From an uncultured Succinivibrionaceae bacterium (GTDB taxonomy: Bacteria > Pseudomonadota > Gammaproteobacteria > Enterobacterales > Succinivibrionaceae): a stretch of DNA of 37,299 bases. The DNA lies in assembly GCA_949286015.1 (NCBI GenBank), contig CASEBB010000091.1, positions 1 through 37,299 of the forward strand. Direction: 5' to 3'. Positions 23,483 to 32,644 of the stretch are shown here, piece after piece; within the stretch, counting starts at the first letter, position 1, and each line of letters opens with the position of its first letter. The translations under genes were made by a program, and so were the position numbers. The notes under the pieces were generated by a model, which saw only the letters and a list, made by a program, of their open reading frames with translations, ran no database searches and was not told the DNA's origin.

Positions 23483-24590
23483 TTACAGGCCCTGTTTGAG
23501 GCTAGCCTCAATAAACTGGTCGAGGTCACCATTGAGCACCTTTTGCGTGTCACGGCACTCGACGCCAGTACGCAGATCCTTGACGCGGGCATCATCCAGC
23601 ACGTAAGAGCGAATCTGGCTACCCCAGCCAATATCGTCCTTGCTGTCCTCAATAGCCTGCTGCTCACTGCGCTGTTTACGCAGCTCCAGCTCATAGAGCT
23701 TAGCGCGTAACTGTTTCATCGCCTGATCGCGGTTTTGAAACTGGGAGCGCTCATTTTGGCAGGTCACGACAATGCCTGTCGGGACGTGGGTAATACGCAC
23801 TGCCGACTCGGTCTTGTTGATGTGCTGACCACCGGCACCGGAGGAGCGGAACACATCGACGCGTAAGTCTGCCGGATTGATATCGATCTTGATGTCGTGA
23901 TCGACCTCTGGGTAAACAAAGGCCGAGCAGAACGAGGTATGGCGACGGTTGTTAGAGTCAAACGGTGACTTGCGCACTAAGCGGTGGATACCGGTTTCGG
24001 TACGCAGCATGCCGTAGGCATGGGGGCCCTCAAATTTGACGGTCGCACCCTTAATACCGGCGACATCACCCTCGGTGAGGTCGGTAATGGTGCATTTAAA
24101 GCCGTGCTTTTCACCAAATTTGATGTACATGCGCATGATCATTTCGGCCCAATCCTGCGCTTCGGTACCGCCTGAGCCAGACTGGATGTCCATGTAGCAG
24201 TCACTGTTATCAAGTGGCTGGGAGAACATCCGCTCAAATTCTAAGGTGCTGATCTTCTCTTCTAAGGCCGTAAACTCGTTTAGGGCCTCTTGCTGCGCTT
24301 CATGTTGGGCTTCAGGATCGCTTTCCTCTTGGCTCATCTCATAGAGCATGGCCACGTCATCAAGCCCTTGGTCAATCTCAGCAAAGGTGGCGATGACATG
24401 CTGCAAGGTTTGCTTTTCCTTGCCTAAGGTCTGAAAGCGCTCCTGATCTGACCAGATATTAGGCTCAGAGAGCAGGCCATTGACTTCCTCAAGGCGCTCT
24501 TTTTTGGCCTCTAACTCAAAGATACCCCCGTAAGGAATCAGCTCGCTCGCGGAGTTCCTGTAAGCGCGTGTTTAAAGCAATATCTAACAT
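23483..24590 (-). CDS. prfB: Peptide chain release factor 2, expressed by programmed +1 frameshift
   Basis: RF2 releases peptides at UGA and UAA. The gene is split in two frames: ATG at 24590 opens a 24-codon frame ([11 protein letters not shown] to SLRGYL) ending at UGA 24516-24518. Reading then continues in +1 from GAG at 24517, giving [16 protein letters not shown] and the rest, about 368 aa in total. Joined positions on the reverse strand are 24590-24519 and 24517-23483. Hallmarks are the SPF stop-recognition tripeptide ([15 protein letters not shown]) and the GGQ peptidyl-hydrolysis motif ([16 protein letters not shown]). The autoregulatory logic is the classical one: low RF2 lets the ribosome pause and slip. 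It precedes lysS. Confidence 0.95.
24512..24533 (-). promoter_or_regulatory. prfB programmed +1 frameshift site
   Basis: On the reverse strand the site reads TTACGGGGGTATCTTTGAG. CTT followed by the in-frame UGA (24516-24518) is the slippery Leu codon plus poor stop, and GGGGG three bases before CTT is the internal Shine-Dalgarno-like stimulator. The E. coli site has AGGGGG and UGAC; here these are CGGGGG and UGAG. Confidence 0.93.
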
Positions 24591-24735
24591 TTGGCTGCCA
24601 TTAGTGTTAGCCGTCACAGGATAGAGGAGCTCTCTTTGCGCTCTTAGTTGAGCTTTTTCAGCTTTGCTTTGGGCTTGAGGGCGCCGCAGGCAAAGAAGCT
24701 TTTGTCCCTGTGACCTTACGATGTAAAAGCCACTA

Positions 24736-24746
24736 ATTATAGCAAA
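24736..24746 (-). promoter_or_regulatory. Candidate extended -10 promoter of prfB
   Basis: On the reverse strand TTTTGCTATAAT gives a perfect TATAAT (24736-24741) with TG at the extended position. No clear -35 is present. It is about 146 bp before the prfB start, in the 320-bp divergent spacer shared with nadC. Confidence 0.55.
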
Positions 24747-24793
24747 AGCGGGTGGGTAAATTCCCGATAGAAAACGGTTTTTCCGCTGAAAAG

Positions 24794-24802
24794 TGCTAGA
24801 AT
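24794..24802 (+). promoter_or_regulatory. Candidate extended -10 promoter of nadC
   Basis: TGCTAGAAT has TG one base before a TAGAAT hexamer (24797-24802), about 110 bp before the nadC start. No good -35 was seen. It faces away from the prfB promoter in the same spacer. Confidence 0.4.
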
Positions 24803-24883
24803 TTGGAGCACGATTTTCCCCAGCTTCTGGTAAGTGCCGACTAAGGGCTCAGCCCTGTTGTGATGGCGTGCTTTCCTCCTTAG

Positions 24884-25783
<900 letters not shown>

Positions 25784-25827
25784 TCTCCAGCTCTTTGCTT
25801 GTTAAGCTGCTCCGGCAGCACTAAAGA

Positions 25828-25856
25828 AAAAAGGCCCGTTACGGGCCTTTTTCTTT
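25828..25856. terminator. Bidirectional terminator between nadC and alr
   Basis: AAAAAGGCCCG (25828-25838), loop TTA and CGGGCCTTTTT (25842-25852) make a perfect 11-bp stem with A- and T-tracts on both sides. It can therefore stop nadC on the forward strand and alr (ending 25955) on the reverse. Confidence 0.93.
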
Positions 25857-25954
25857 TGGGGGCGCTCAAAGGAGCAATATGGGCTAAGAGCAGGGCGGGC
25901 AAGGTAGCAACCACACCACCACCACCACTTTCGAGATCATAGCCCGTAAGTCGC

Positions 25955-27016
25955 TTACGCCTGCACTTCCATGTTGACGCGCGGCATGATGCGGCATACC
26001 AGCTCATAGGGAATCTTCTCTACAGGTAAGCCCTGTCCCCAGAGAATAGCCTCATCACCAATCTTGTCCTTACTCTCTGGGCCTAAATCCACAAAGAGCA
26101 TGTCCATGCACACGTGGCCTGCCGTTGGGGCATAGCGGCCGTTAATCAGCACTGGAGCGCCATTAGGCATGGTGCGTGGGTAGCCATCACCATAGCCCGC
26201 CGCCACAATACCTAAAATGGTGTCATAAGGAGCAGTCCACGCCGCTCCATAGCCGACACGATCGCCCTTTTTGACCTTACGTATGGCAATGATCGAGCTC
26301 TTTAAGGTCATCACTGGCTGTAAGCCTAAATCAGGGCCGGTCTTATCTGGGTAGGGGGAGATGCCGTACATGATGATGCCAGGACGCACGTAGGCAGTAC
26401 GGGCTTGTGGCCACGAGATGATACCGGCGCTGTTTGCAAGGCAGAGATCGCCCGTAAAGTCCTTTGCCACCTCAAAGAAGTACGCAATCTGCTCTTGATT
26501 GTAGTCTTCCATGCCATGGGTATCAGCGACGCTTAAGTGCGAGATGAGACCAATAGGCTGGACGATCTTAGAAGATTGCTCTAAGCGCTGCTTCATCTGC
26601 TGCACCTGCTCGCGGGAGGCGCCTAAGCGGTGCATACCGATGTCGATCTTAAGCCACGCATGGATTGGCTTAGCAATGGCGGTGCGCTCAATGGCTTCGA
26701 TTTGCTCCATGTCATGGATCGCAGTAAAGAAGCCTTGCGCGGAGATGGTAGGGATGTCCTCATCATTGAGGAAGCCCTCTAAGAGCACGACGGGCTTAGT
26801 GATGCCAGCGGCACGTAATTCCATGGCCTCAGGTAAGCGCGCCACGGCAAAGGCGTCCACTTGATCAGTGAGTGCTTGCGCCACCGTGATCAGGCCATGG
26901 CCGTAGGCATTAGCTTTGACCACAGCAATAATTTTGGACTGTGGGGTAAAGCCTTTAATGGTTTCGATATTGGCCTTGAGAGCGGCGATGTTGATAACGG
27001 CGGTAACAGATTTCAT
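25955..27016 (-). CDS. alr: Alanine racemase
   Basis: This PLP enzyme makes D-alanine for peptidoglycan. The 353-aa protein has the cofactor lysine K34 in VVKANAYGHG, WLKIDIGMHRLG, ISHLSVAD, LANSAGII, VRPGIIMYGISP, the second-base region RVGYGAAW and GHVCMDMLFVD. ATG 27016 is preferred (MKSVTAVINI); an upstream ATG at 27025 adds three residues. It lies downstream of dnaB on the same strand, the E. coli order, but about 600 bp apart. Confidence 0.95.
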   Translation of the reverse strand: MKSVTAVINIAALKANIETIKGFTPQSKIIAVVKANAYGHGLITVAQALTDQVDAFAVARLPEAMELRAAGITKPVVLLEGFLNDEDIPTISAQGFFTAIHDMEQIEAIERTAIAKPIHAWLKIDIGMHRLGASREQVQQMKQRLEQSSKIVQPIGLISHLSVADTHGMEDYNQEQIAYFFEVAKDFTGDLCLANSAGIISWPQARTAYVRPGIIMYGISPYPDKTGPDLGLQPVMTLKSSIIAIRKVKKGDRVGYGAAWTAPYDTILGIVAAGYGDGYPRTMPNGAPVLINGRYAPTAGHVCMDMLFVDLGPESKDKIGDEAILWGQGLPVEKIPYELVCRIMPRVNMEVQA

Positions 27017-27620
27017 AACAAGCAAGCAGGCGCGAGCCTTACGCTCCTCTCTGGGCGCAGCAATTACCGTGAGAACAAGGGAAATTACGCGGTGAGCAAA
27101 AGAAAAACGGCCATCATTTTACACCCAAGCCCCGTCTGCCGTGACAGTGTGTGCAGGCGCGATTACGGTGGTGCAGTGCGCGTAAAAGCTGTGATTCACG
27201 TGAAAATGAGGTGAGCGGTAGTGGTGAGGGGATGGTCTAAGGGAGTCTTTGCTTTGGCTATGGAAGTGACGCAGAGCTTTGGCGCGACTGACTTCATAGC
27301 TGACGGCCTTTAGGGTAATCGGGAATCATGGTGCACCGTCCTCAGGTAGGATTAGACTCTTCTGCACCATGCATCTCGAGGTGTGTATTTGCCAGCACGC
27401 ATCACCTCTGCCGTCATTTATGATCACTCCTTACTGAGGCTGAGCAGTGCTTACCTGAGGGGAGATGCTTGGCGTTTGCTGTTGCTGCGCGGGCGGTAAG
27501 AGCAGAGGGACTGCATCTCACCTCTTGCCCAGCGCAGCGTGACAACGGCCGCTTACCTGACGCAAAGCAGCCGCATTGAGAAAGCAACGTGGCAGCACCT
27601 TGAGCTTGCTGTCGCCACTC
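27017..27620. other. Long spacer between dnaB and alr
   Basis: About 600 bp show no supported gene. Short open frames on either strand have no RBS or motif. The segment must carry the alr promoter; a TAAAAT-like box on the reverse strand near 27114-27119 is possible but has no good -35. Confidence 0.45.
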
Positions 27621-29078
27621 TTAGTAAGCAGGGATGTCCTGACTACCACCAACAGGGTCGTTTAACACCTGCTCGGCGTAGCCCTTGTCATAGAAGGCCG
27701 TGTACTCGCCCATAAAGGTCAGCTCGATATCCGCCGTCGCGCCGTTACGGTTCTTACCAATAATCAGCAGCGCATCATGCGAGTTATCGTTTGGGCCCTC
27801 GATCTTGTTATAGACCGCCTCACGGTGCAGGAACATAATCATGTCCGCATCCTGCTCAAGGGAGCCCGACTCACGTAAGTCCGAGTTTAATGGGCGGTGG
27901 TCTTTACGGTTATCCACCTCACGGTTAAGCTGCGCTAGCGCAATGATTGGTACTTCCAGCTCTTTGGCTAGCATCTTCAGCGAGCGGGAGATCTCACCAA
28001 TCTCTAAGGTACGGTTAGCGGCCTTAGTCTGACTGCGCATCAGCTGTACGTAGTCGATCATGATGACACTTAAGCCGCCATATTCCATGCTGAGCTTACG
28101 CGCCCGTGCACGGACTTCAAGTGGCGTGATATCGCTGCTGTCATCAATAAAGAGCTTATCGCGGTTGGTGCCATTGACGTTTTCGGCCAAGAGCTTGACC
28201 TTACGCACCATGTCCATCCACTGCTCATTCTCGACGCGGCCTGCACGCATCTCGGACATGCTAACGCGCCCAAAGGTCGCCAGCATACGCAGCACCAGTT
28301 GCTCCGTCGGCATTTCCAAAGAGAAGACCAGCGCTGGCTTGTGGACGTTAGGATTCATCGCGATGTTGGTCACGATGTTCATGGCAAAGGAGGTCTTACC
28401 CACCGAAGGACGAGCCGCAATAATGTTGAGGCTGCCTGGTTGTAAGCCTTGCGTCAGCGCGTCTAACTCCGAAAATCCCGTCGGTACGCCTGTTTGCATA
28501 TCCGGATCGTCGCTGTGCATCTTCATCATCAGACTAACAGCAGCGGCAATCACCGGTTGCGGGCCATCACTAAACTGGCCTTGCTCCTCTACGAGCTTAA
28601 AGATGCGTCCGGATGCTTCGTCGTAGATTTCCTTAATCGACCGGCCCTCTGGACTGTAGCACATGTCGATAATGCCTTCGCTCACCGCGATCATGGCACG
28701 GCGCTTGGCCTTGGTGCGCACAATATTAGCGTACTCAATGACCGAGGCCGATGGCGGGCCACTGTTGGCAATTAAGGCCGCAAGGTAACGGGTGCCACCA
28801 GCTTTTTCGAGCAAGCCATCAGTCTCAAGCTGGTCACCTAAGACGGTGGCATTAAAGTCTTCAGAGGTAGCTGAGCGCTTTAAGATAGCCTCATAAATGC
28901 AGCGATTACGCGCTGAGGCAAACTCATCTGGAGATAAGGCACCAATGGTCTCTGCGATTTGGGAGAGCAGAGAGCCATCTTGCATCAGGCCTCCTAAAAC
29001 GAGGCGCTCAGCATCGAGATCCGTTGGCGGCTCACGATGTTCAATGTCAGTATTAGCGTCAGTCAGACCGTCAGCCAT
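27621..29078 (-). CDS. dnaB: Replicative DNA helicase DnaB
   Basis: DnaB is the hexameric 5'-3' helicase of the replication fork. The 485-aa protein has an N-terminal helical domain (PPTDLDAERLVLGGLM to about residue 140), a linker, and a RecA-like domain: P-loop ARPSVGKTSFAMNI, SLEMPTEQLVLRML, Walker B VIMIDYVQLM, ALAQLNREVDNR and DLRESGSLEQDADMIMFLHR (arginine-finger region). ATG 29078 follows a GTGAGGG Shine-Dalgarno at 6 bp; the longer frame up to 29183 is not family-like. It is probably transcribed from the 29313-29322 promoter. Confidence 0.96.
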   Translation of the reverse strand: MADGLTDANTDIEHREPPTDLDAERLVLGGLMQDGSLLSQIAETIGALSPDEFASARNRCIYEAILKRSATSEDFNATVLGDQLETDGLLEKAGGTRYLAALIANSGPPSASVIEYANIVRTKAKRRAMIAVSEGIIDMCYSPEGRSIKEIYDEASGRIFKLVEEQGQFSDGPQPVIAAAVSLMMKMHSDDPDMQTGVPTGFSELDALTQGLQPGSLNIIAARPSVGKTSFAMNIVTNIAMNPNVHKPALVFSLEMPTEQLVLRMLATFGRVSMSEMRAGRVENEQWMDMVRKVKLLAENVNGTNRDKLFIDDSSDITPLEVRARARKLSMEYGGLSVIMIDYVQLMRSQTKAANRTLEIGEISRSLKMLAKELEVPIIALAQLNREVDNRKDHRPLNSDLRESGSLEQDADMIMFLHREAVYNKIEGPNDNSHDALLIIGKNRNGATADIELTFMGEYTAFYDKGYAEQVLNDPVGGSQDIPAY

Positions 29079-29312
29079 ACCTACCCTCACCTTTTCCCAA
29101 AACCAACCAAACACAGGGCTTTGCCCGTCTGCAGCGCGATGCCCAGAGGAGAGCTTTAAGGTGCCACGGCAGAAGAGCCGCAAGGCTTAAGCGCAGCAAG
29201 GCTCAAGCGCAAGGCGCCGCGACATGCCGCCTAGCACAAGGCAGAGCGCCTTGTCTTAGGACGCTGTAGCGCTTAGAGAAGAGCTAACCTGAGCGCTCGC
29301 TATAGCCTCATA

Positions 29313-29322
29313 ATCATAGCAA
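29313..29322 (-). promoter_or_regulatory. Candidate extended -10 promoter upstream of dnaB
   Basis: The reverse strand reads TTGCTATGAT, with TG at the extended position before TATGAT (29313-29318). It lies 235 bp before the dnaB start, and no strong -35 was found. The remaining 29079-29744 stretch holds no supported gene; its part from about 29390 to 29565 is visibly AT-richer than the surroundings. Confidence 0.38.
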
Positions 29323-29744
29323 GATCTCACCGCTGCGCGTTGCTGAAAAAGTTGCTGCATTCCACCAACGCGATGGTTGCTTGCTTAGCGCACCAAACTT
29401 TTTTCTGCAGGGTACGCATCAACTGCTCACAGGCCGTTTTTACGCCATTCTTTTGCAGCAATTGCTTTGCAGTATTTTGCAAAGAGCTTATATAAGCGCA
29501 TCTTATCGCACCAAGCTCGTCACTAAGCCAGAGCTCTTTTGCATTGTTTGCTGCAAAAAATGAAAACCATACTGCTCTGCAACTCGAGGCGCGCAGCGTC
29601 AGGTCTTTGCTCCGGTAGCACTTAAGACGCACAGAGTGGGCACACCAAGTCTACGTTGAGATTAGCGGTAGTCAGAAGAGAGGAAGATGTGAAAAGTAAG
29701 AATAAGAGGAAGAGGGGAAGAAGAGAAGGGGATAAAAGGAGAAA

Positions 29745-29821
29745 TGGCGCACCCGGAGAGATTCGAACTCCCGACCGATCGGTTCGTAGCCGATTACTCT
29801 ATCCAGCTGAGCTACGGGTGC
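29745..29821 (-). tRNA. tRNA-Arg (anticodon ACG), copy 2 in transcription order 3
   Basis: The 77-nt sequence folds as a standard cloverleaf: acceptor GCACCCG/CGGGTGC, D-arm GCTCAGCTGGATAGAGT, anticodon stem-loop CGGCTACGAACCG with ACG (inosine-modified in E. coli) and T-arm GTTCGAATC. The discriminator is G and the CCA end is encoded. It is the distal gene of a three-tRNA operon and identical to the copy at 29847-29923. Confidence 0.98.
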
Positions 29822-29846
29822 GCAGGGCAGCAAGCGCTTGACTGTA

Positions 29847-29923
29847 TGGCGCACCCGGAGAGATTCGAACTCCCGACCGATCGGTTCGTAGCCGATTACT
29901 CTATCCAGCTGAGCTACGGGTGC
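29847..29923 (-). tRNA. tRNA-Arg (anticodon ACG), middle gene of the tRNA operon
   Basis: Same 77-nt sequence as 29745-29821, with anticodon ACG and encoded CCA. The two Arg genes are 25 bp apart, so they come from a tandem duplication and are likely processed from one transcript with tRNA-Ser. Confidence 0.98.
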
Positions 29924-29958
29924 GCAGTCATTTGCTACTGCATGCAGTTACAGTGCGA

Positions 29959-30053
29959 TGGCGGAGAGAAAGGGATTCGAACCCTCGATACGATTTTTAT
30001 AGTCGTATGCTCCCTTAGCAGGGGAGTACCTTCAGCCACTCGGTCATCTCTCC
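29959..30053 (-). tRNA. tRNA-Ser (anticodon GCU)
   Basis: The 95-nt class II tRNA has acceptor GGAGAGA/TCTCTCC, anticodon stem-loop CTCCCCTGCTAAGGGAG with anticodon GCU, a long variable arm (ATACGACTATAAAAATCGTAT) and T-arm GGGTTCGAATCCC. CCA is encoded. It reads AGC/AGU serine codons and is the promoter-proximal gene of the operon. Confidence 0.97.
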
Positions 30054-30069
30054 GCGACTGTGTGGCGGC

Positions 30070-30098
30070 ATTATCTTAGTTTTGCCTACCCTTGTCAA
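30070..30098 (-). promoter_or_regulatory. Sigma-70 promoter of the tRNA operon
   Basis: On the reverse strand TTGACA (30093-30098), a 17-bp spacer and GATAAT (30070-30075) form a near-consensus promoter. A GCCGCC-type GC-rich discriminator follows, as usual for stringently controlled stable-RNA promoters. It is 17 bp from the 5' end of tRNA-Ser. Confidence 0.88.
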
Positions 30099-30288
30099 CA
30101 CTTTTTTACAAAAAGGTGAAATTTAGCCTAAGCTGGTAGTAAAAGCCCATGTCTATGGGCATCTTTGGGGGTGGCACTGGGATACCAGTACAGCCTTGAG
30201 GGCAGAGCACTGCATAGCTTCAAGCAAGCTAACCTCTTTTGTTCGTAGGCTGCTTTGCCGCAGTATCCTGTGGTAGCGCTGCTTACAC

Positions 30289-31995
30289 TTACAACTGCGC
30301 CGCCTTGCTGATCGCCATAGCCCACTGTTGCCACATGTTGTCGCTGATCCGTGGCGGTAAATGCAGCTTCAGCTCCGTCTCTTGTAACGCCTCTAAGGTA
30401 GTGAGTGCAGCCGCCTGCAACAGATCGAGGCGGGCTAAGACCTTTTTGCACAGTGGCCGCTTGGCTTCTTTGAGCGCAATGCTGCCATAAAAAGCCTGTA
30501 CTTTAGGGCTGTTAAGCAGCAACATGGTGACGTAGGCCACCTCATACTGCGTAAAGCTGAGAAAGTAGCAGGTATCATCAGTCATTACAGGACGTGTTGT
30601 ACCGTCAAGCTGGCAAAAGAGCGGCTGCTGTGCAAAGCCACTCACCGCTACCTTGTAAGGGGCAAAGCTGTAGTCCCCTAAGCCAAAGAGCGTAAAGGCT
30701 GGCCGATCGCGATAAATGCGGCTTTTACGGCGAGCAAAGTACTCAGCATGGTTATGGAGATATGCCCACAGCAGCGGCGCATCATGCTCTAAGTGAGCGG
30801 TATCCTCATGCAGCTTGCGCTGGGGTACCAGCACGTACTTACGCCATGAGGTCATGAGTGGTGCTTTGAGGTGACTGCTCTTGACCAGAGGAAACACCCA
30901 CTCAGGCTCGACCACTACGTGCTCACCTAAGCCGTTGGTCAGCTGTAAGGACTGGTCAGAAGACACGGCTGTGCTCAGGGATAGCTCTTTTGGCTGTAGC
31001 TCCATAATGGCTGCACAGTCGTGCTTGATGCCCTGCCGCCATGGCAGCTGACATTGCCCGTCTAACGCGGTTAGCGGCGCAAGGTTGGTGCTCAGCGGGC
31101 GCTGGGGCGCTGGCGCGCGTTGATCGCTGGCGGGCGTCGCGGTGGTTGCAGTATAGGCAGCCGTGGTGGTAGTAGTAGCGGTGTTGCTGCTGTTCCCTGT
31201 GGTAGTGGCCAGCTCTAAGGGCAATTGCCGATAAAAACGTCCCTTAAGGTAGCCACAGCACTCCATCACCTCAAGTGGCTGCTGTAGGTCGTAAATCCTA
31301 CAGATGTCAGGTGTGGCCACGCTGTTCTCTGTTGTCAGCTCCACAACCAACAGCACCGCACTGACATCCACCCCAAAAGCTTTTGCCGCATCGATACGTA
31401 GCAGGTCACAGCACGTAAAGCCAATGCCACGGCGCTTTAGCTCCTGAAACACCTTTATCGCGACCGTGCTCTTACACAAGAGCGCCACTGTGGTATTAGT
31501 GCCCTGATACTCCGCAATGAGCTGTAAGGTGATAGCCGTGGCAATGTCAAAGTTGCTTTCGCCAGTAAGTGCCGCTAAGCCACTGAGCGCAAATTCTTTA
31601 GCCGCGCGCGTGGGGGCGGGCGCTGCCTCTAATGCCGACAGCGTCGCTTGGTTTACCCATGGCGGGTTGCCCACAATGAGGAGTGGCTGCTCATGTATGA
31701 GAGGCCGTGTCGCTGTGGTGAGGATATCCGCATTAACAATGGTGAGGTTGTCTCCGGCGATGTGGTCACGGCAGTGCTGGCAATAGGCGGGGTTAAGCTC
31801 AATACCCACGTACTCACGGGCCGCAAAGATCTTACTTGCCGTAAGAAACGCTCCTAAGCCGCAGGTAGGCTCTAATACCGCTTGGGGTCTAAGCTTACGT
31901 ACCTCATAGAGGTAGGAGCAGACTTGCTGGGCTAAAGACGCTGGAGTTTGGTAGTCACCACGGGCGCGTTTAGTAGTCAAAGTTAAGCACTCCAT
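30289..31995 (-). CDS. Solitary N6-adenine-type DNA methyltransferase
   Basis: The 568-aa protein looks like an N6-adenine DNA methylase: RARGDYQTPASLAQQV at the N-terminus, SAM motif I LEPTCGLGAF (41-50), acidic VGIELNPAYC, NADIL and catalytic NPPW (110-113). The C-terminal half (SWRKYVLVPQRKL, RDRPAFTLFGLGDYSFAPYKVAV, LLLNSPKVQAFY) resembles the target-recognition part of type I/IIG-like methylases. A Thr/Ala/Ser-rich insert at about 262-305 splits the two parts. No endonuclease or specificity subunit is next to it, so it may be an orphan epigenetic methylase or a remnant of an R-M system. It lies next to a tRNA operon, a common place for acquired DNA. The ATG start has GGGGAT upstream. Confidence 0.82.
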   Translation of the reverse strand: MECLTLTTKRARGDYQTPASLAQQVCSYLYEVRKLRPQAVLEPTCGLGAFLTASKIFAAREYVGIELNPAYCQHCRDHIAGDNLTIVNADILTTATRPLIHEQPLLIVGNPPWVNQATLSALEAAPAPTRAAKEFALSGLAALTGESNFDIATAITLQLIAEYQGTNTTVALLCKSTVAIKVFQELKRRGIGFTCCDLLRIDAAKAFGVDVSAVLLVVELTTENSVATPDICRIYDLQQPLEVMECCGYLKGRFYRQLPLELATTTGNSSNTATTTTTAAYTATTATPASDQRAPAPQRPLSTNLAPLTALDGQCQLPWRQGIKHDCAAIMELQPKELSLSTAVSSDQSLQLTNGLGEHVVVEPEWVFPLVKSSHLKAPLMTSWRKYVLVPQRKLHEDTAHLEHDAPLLWAYLHNHAEYFARRKSRIYRDRPAFTLFGLGDYSFAPYKVAVSGFAQQPLFCQLDGTTRPVMTDDTCYFLSFTQYEVAYVTMLLLNSPKVQAFYGSIALKEAKRPLCKKVLARLDLLQAAALTTLEALQETELKLHLPPRISDNMWQQWAMAISKAAQL

Positions 31996-32313
31996 GAGTC
32001 AATCCCCCTTACCGTAGTCAGCGTGGCACCTTACGACGCCATTAGCGACATGCGTAGTGAAGCAAAGCAATGCAGGGCAGAGACAGCTGCGGCTGCAGAG
32101 ACTGCAATCACCACCACTACCAACAACTTTGAGCAAAAGGCGGATCTTACAGAGCTAACTGCTACCAGCTGCTGTCGTTATCCTTAAGGTAGTTGCTCTG
32201 CCGTCTGGGCTTGTAGCACCCCCTTTGGGGTTGACCTGTGGGCTTAGCTTCGCAATGCCTTACACCTCAGGCTCTGCTTGGCCCTTACCTCGCCTTAGTC
32301 CAAAACAAAACAA
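31996..32313. other. Gene-free stretch between csrA terminator and methylase
   Basis: No supported gene or clear regulatory motif is visible. It must carry the methylase promoter on the reverse strand. Confidence 0.4.
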
Positions 32314-32349
32314 AACAGGGGAAGCCATGTCACCACAGCTTCCCCTGTT
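32298..32349 (-). terminator. Terminator of the alaS-csrA operon
   Basis: AACAGGGGAAGC (32314-32325) and GCTTCCCCTGTT (32338-32349) form a perfect 12-bp stem with a 12-nt loop. On the reverse strand it is followed by TTTGTTTTGTTTTGG, a strong U-rich tail, 56 bp after the csrA stop. Confidence 0.93.
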
Positions 32350-32404
32350 CAGTACGCTCAATAGCGCGCCCTTACTCTTGTCTGAGCGGCTTTAGCGGCA
32401 GCTA

Positions 32405-32644
32405 CTATTGCTCGTCCTTTTCACTAGGCGCGCAAGCCTTAGATTCAGAGTCGAGCTCTGTAGCCACCTCTGCTTCCTTAGTCTCTTCCTGCTCTTGCAA
32501 AAAGAGACTGTCGCGTAACACCGTATATTTCGCCGGTGCCTCAATGCCTAAGCGTACCTTGTTCGACCTCAGGTCGATAATGCTGATAGTAATATCCCTT
32601 CCGATATGCAGTTTGTCACCTTTCTTCTGGGATATTACCAGCAT
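32405..32644 (-). CDS. csrA: Carbon storage regulator CsrA with acidic C-terminal tail
   Basis: CsrA is a dimeric RNA-binding protein that controls translation and stability of mRNAs with GGA-bearing leaders. Residues 1-55 fit the family: MLVISQKKGDKLHIG, ITISIIDLRSNKVRLGIEAP and a VLRDSLFLQEQ helix, with R44 of E. coli matched by the R in VLRDSL. The total of 79 aa exceeds the usual 55-65 by an acidic Glu/Ser-rich tail. Its ATG directly follows the alaS stop (TAAATG), implying translational coupling; alaS-csrA linkage is classical. Confidence 0.93.
   Translation of the reverse strand: MLVISQKKGDKLHIGRDITISIIDLRSNKVRLGIEAPAKYTVLRDSLFLQEQEETKEAEVATELDSESKACAPSEKDEQ

Noticed and set aside
29391..29420. 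Possible fourth copy of the intergenic repeat (CACCAAACT)
   Set aside because: Only nine bases match the inverted end and none of the core blocks follows.
29327..29632. 101-residue reverse-strand frame starting at GTG
   Set aside because: There is no Shine-Dalgarno and no recognised motif; the segment is AT-richer spacer.
29656..30079. Open frames reading GEIRTPDRSVRSRLLYPAELR-like peptides
   Set aside because: They are the antisense translations of the tRNA-Arg and tRNA-Ser genes, a well-known false protein call.
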